NCBI GenBank assembly: GCA_019359285.1
Contig: JAHHHQ010000041.1
Location: 1 to 64,000, forward strand
DNA from: Nodosilinea sp. WJT8-NPBG4
GTDB taxonomy: Bacteria > Cyanobacteriota > Cyanobacteriia > Phormidesmidales > Phormidesmidaceae
Length of the DNA: 64,000 bases
Direction: 5' to 3'
In this document: positions 62,352 through 64,000 of the stretch, piece after piece
Position numbering within the stretch: position 1 is the first letter of the stretch
Layout: each line of letters opens with the position of its first letter
The notes under the pieces: model-generated
Database searches by the model: none
Told to the model about the DNA's origin: nothing
The model's input: the letters and a program-made list of their open reading frames with translations, nothing else
Position numbers and translations under genes: made by a program

Positions 62352-64000
62352 ATGACCCTATCTCAACCGCCCCAAGCTCAAGGTCTTTACCATCCACAGT
62401 ACGAACACGATGCCTGTGGCGTTGGCTTCATCGTCCACATGAAGGGCGCTCAGTCGCACACTATTGTGCAGCAGGGGCTGACAATTCTGGTCAACCTGGC
62501 TCACCGGGGCGCGGTGGGAGCCGAGGCCAACACCGGCGACGGGGCGGGCATTTTGCTGCAAATGCCCCACAAGTTTATGACCAAGGTGGCGGCGGCAGAG
62601 GGCATTACCCTACCGGGGCCAGGGCACTACGGCGTTGGTTTCTTCTTTGCATCACCCGCCCCGGCAGACCGCGAGCAAGGTCGGCGCGTCTTTGAGCAAA
62701 TTGCCGCAGAGGAAGGGCAACAGGTGCTGGGCTGGCGCGATGTGCCCACCGATAACGCCTCCCTGGGTGATACAGCCAAGGCCAGCGAGCCTTTCATGCA
62801 GCAGGTGTTTATTCAGCGATCGCCTGATTTGGCCGACGACCAGGCCTTTGAGCGCAAGCTATACATCATTCGCAAGCGCACCCATTCGGCCATTCACCCC
62901 ACCGGGATCGACCCCTACTGGTATGCCACCAGCCTGTCCTGCCGCACGGTGGTCTACAAAGGCATGCTGACGCCAGAACAGGTGGGACTGTACTTCCCCG
63001 ACCTGGCCGATGAGGGGATGGAAAGCGCCCTGGCCCTGGTGCACTCGCGCTTTAGCACCAACACCTTCCCCAGTTGGGAGCGGGCGCACCCCTACCGCTA
63101 TGTGGCCCACAACGGCGAAATCAACACCCTGCGCGGCAACATCAACTGGATGTATGCCCGCCAGTCGATGTTTGGATCTGAGCTATTTGGTGGCGATCTC
63201 GATCGCGCCAAGCCGCTGATCAACAAAGAGGGTAGCGACTCCGGCATCTTCGACAACACCCTGGAGCTGATGACGCTGGCTGGGCGATCGCTCCCCCACG
63301 CCATGATGATGATGGTGCCCGAACCCTGGACGGCCCATGAGTCGATGAGCGCCGAGAAAAAAGCCTTTTACGAATACCACGCCTGTCTGATGGAGCCTTG
63401 GGATGGCCCGGCGGCGATCGCCTTTACCGACGGCACCATGATGGGTGCGGTGCTCGATCGCAACGGTCTGCGCCCTTCCCGCTACACGGTGACGAAGGAT
63501 GACCTGGTAATTATGGCTTCGGAAGCTGGGGTGCTACCCATCGAACCCGAGCGGGTTGCCTACAAGGGTCGCCTGGAGCCGGGCCGCATGTTCTTGGTGA
63601 ATATGGAAGAAGGCCGCATTGTCTCCGACGAAGAGATCAAACAGCAAATCGCCGCTGAGCAACCCTACCGGGAATGGCTCGATCAGCATTTGGTGAAACT
63701 GGCAGATCTGCCGGAGGCCACAGACGCAGGGTTGAACGGCAATGGCAAAAACCCCGTAGGGGCGCAGCATGCTGCGCCCCTACCTACCCCTGTGCCCCTA
63801 TCGATCGCCCAAACTGCCTTTGGCTACAGCTTCGAAGAGCTGCGCCTGCTGCTCAAGCCCATGGCCGAGAGCGGCGTAGAAGCCGTCGGTGCCATGGGTA
63901 CCGACACGCCGCTGCCCGTGCTGTCGAATAAGCCCAGGCTGCTGTACGACTATTTCCACCAGCTGTTTGCCCAGGTGACCAACCCGCCCATCGACTCCAT
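62352..64000 (+). CDS. gltB: Ferredoxin-dependent glutamate synthase, N-terminal part (cut by window end)
   Basis: Open to the window end (549 codons visible of an expected about 1,500). It begins with a 21-residue propeptide and then Cys22 in DACGVGFIV, the N-terminal nucleophile of the class II glutamine amidotransferase domain. Further family blocks: [41 protein letters not shown] [14 protein letters not shown] and [19 protein letters not shown]. It makes two glutamates from glutamine and 2-oxoglutarate, probably using ferredoxin (gltS/glsF in some genomes; large-subunit GltB of an NADPH enzyme is the alternative). A palindromic repeat lies in frame inside it. Confidence 0.95.
   Translation, partial: MTLSQPPQAQGLYHPQYEHDACGVGFIVHMKGAQSHTIVQQGLTILVNLAHRGAVGAEANTGDGAGILLQMPHKFMTKVAAAEGITLPGPGHYGVGFFFASPAPADREQGRRVFEQIAAEEGQQVLGWRDVPTDNASLGDTAKASEPFMQQVFIQRSPDLADDQAFERKLYIIRKRTHSAIHPTGIDPYWYATSLSCRTVVYKGMLTPEQVGLYFPDLADEGMESALALVHSRFSTNTFPSWERAHPYRYVAHNGEINTLRGNINWMYARQSMFGSELFGGDLDRAKPLINKEGSDSGIFDNTLELMTLAGRSLPHAMMMMVPEPWTAHESMSAEKKAFYEYHACLMEPWDGPAAIAFTDGTMMGAVLDRNGLRPSRYTVTKDDLVIMASEAGVLPIEPERVAYKGRLEPGRMFLVNMEEGRIVSDEEIKQQIAAEQPYREWLDQHLVKLADLPEATDAGLNGNGKNPVGAQHAAPLPTPVPLSIAQTAFGYSFEELRLLLKPMAESGVEAVGAMGTDTPLPVLSNKPRLLYDYFHQLFAQVTNPPIDS
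63756..63783. repeat. Perfect 28-base palindrome embedded in the glutamate synthase gene
   Basis: Starts GTAGGGGCGCAGC and ends GCTGCGCCCCTAC, with no loop. The reading frame passes through it as [11 protein letters not shown], between the conserved LADLPEA and [14 protein letters not shown] blocks of the enzyme. Confidence 0.9.

Overview
The window is chromosomal DNA of a cyanobacterium, most likely a filamentous Leptolyngbya/Nodosilinea-like lineage. Evidence: HIP1 octamers (GCGATCGC and near variants) are very frequent, DUF4336, DUF760, DUF3352, Asr1405/Asl0597 and Uma2 family genes are present, menB fits phylloquinone synthesis, and there is a cyanobacterial nrtABCD nitrate transporter plus a ferredoxin-type glutamate synthase. 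Genus is inference; there is no rRNA, tRNA or CRISPR array in the window.

Layout. 0-7 kb: edge of an IS5-like transposase, a mazEF toxin-antitoxin pair, small membrane proteins, a nucleoside deaminase, a flavin reductase, a lipoprotein and a Tat-exported multicopper oxidase, and a Uma2 protein. 7-14.5 kb: GH57 branching enzyme, TPR lipoprotein, SMP-30-type lactonase, a convergent DAG-kinase/PAP2 pair, deoC. 15-18.5 kb: a co-directional signalling cluster (protoglobin, roadblock, CvnD-like small GTPase, DUF4388/PATAN protein, small membrane protein, hemerythrin). 18.7-22 kb: a large inverse-autotransporter-like beta-helix protein with about 17 repeats. 22-27 kb: a frameshifted MscS channel gene, DUF4336, menB, glutathionyl-hydroquinone reductase and a bestrophin-like protein. 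28-33.4 kb: nrtA-nrtB-nrtC-nrtD behind a well-spaced NtcA promoter. 33.6-41.3 kb: exopolysaccharide genes (two O-antigen-ligase-like proteins, an initiating sugar phosphotransferase, a WecG/TagA/CpsF transferase). 41.5-45.2 kb: DUF3352, mutY, DUF760.

45.7-53 kb: ergothioneine genes egtB-egtD, then two genes each led by an almost identical TPP riboswitch: an SSS-family transporter and thiC. 53-57.5 kb: an acylating aldehyde dehydrogenase, a relic of an AEC permease, DUF29, an intact AEC permease, an AlkA-type glycosylase and a Fur/PerR-type regulator. 57.7-61 kb: a Dps ferritin with a His-type ferroxidase centre divergent from the regulator, a (2Fe-2S) thioredoxin-like protein with an Asr1405 protein, and a sulfotransferase. 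The window ends inside gltB/gltS, preceded by a 1.3-kb gap.

The main themes are nitrogen assimilation (nrt transport, glutamate synthase), redox/iron/oxygen handling (globin, hemerythrin, Dps, PerR-like regulator, ergothioneine, multicopper oxidase, hydroquinone reductase) and cell-surface polymer synthesis. The most interesting items are the oxygen-carrier/GTPase cluster, the paired riboswitches with apparent ribosome-site-sequestering hairpins, a frameshift sitting on a perfect 14-bp inverted repeat, and short GTAGGG-type palindromes that decorate the nrt operon and one of which is embedded in frame inside the glutamate synthase gene.
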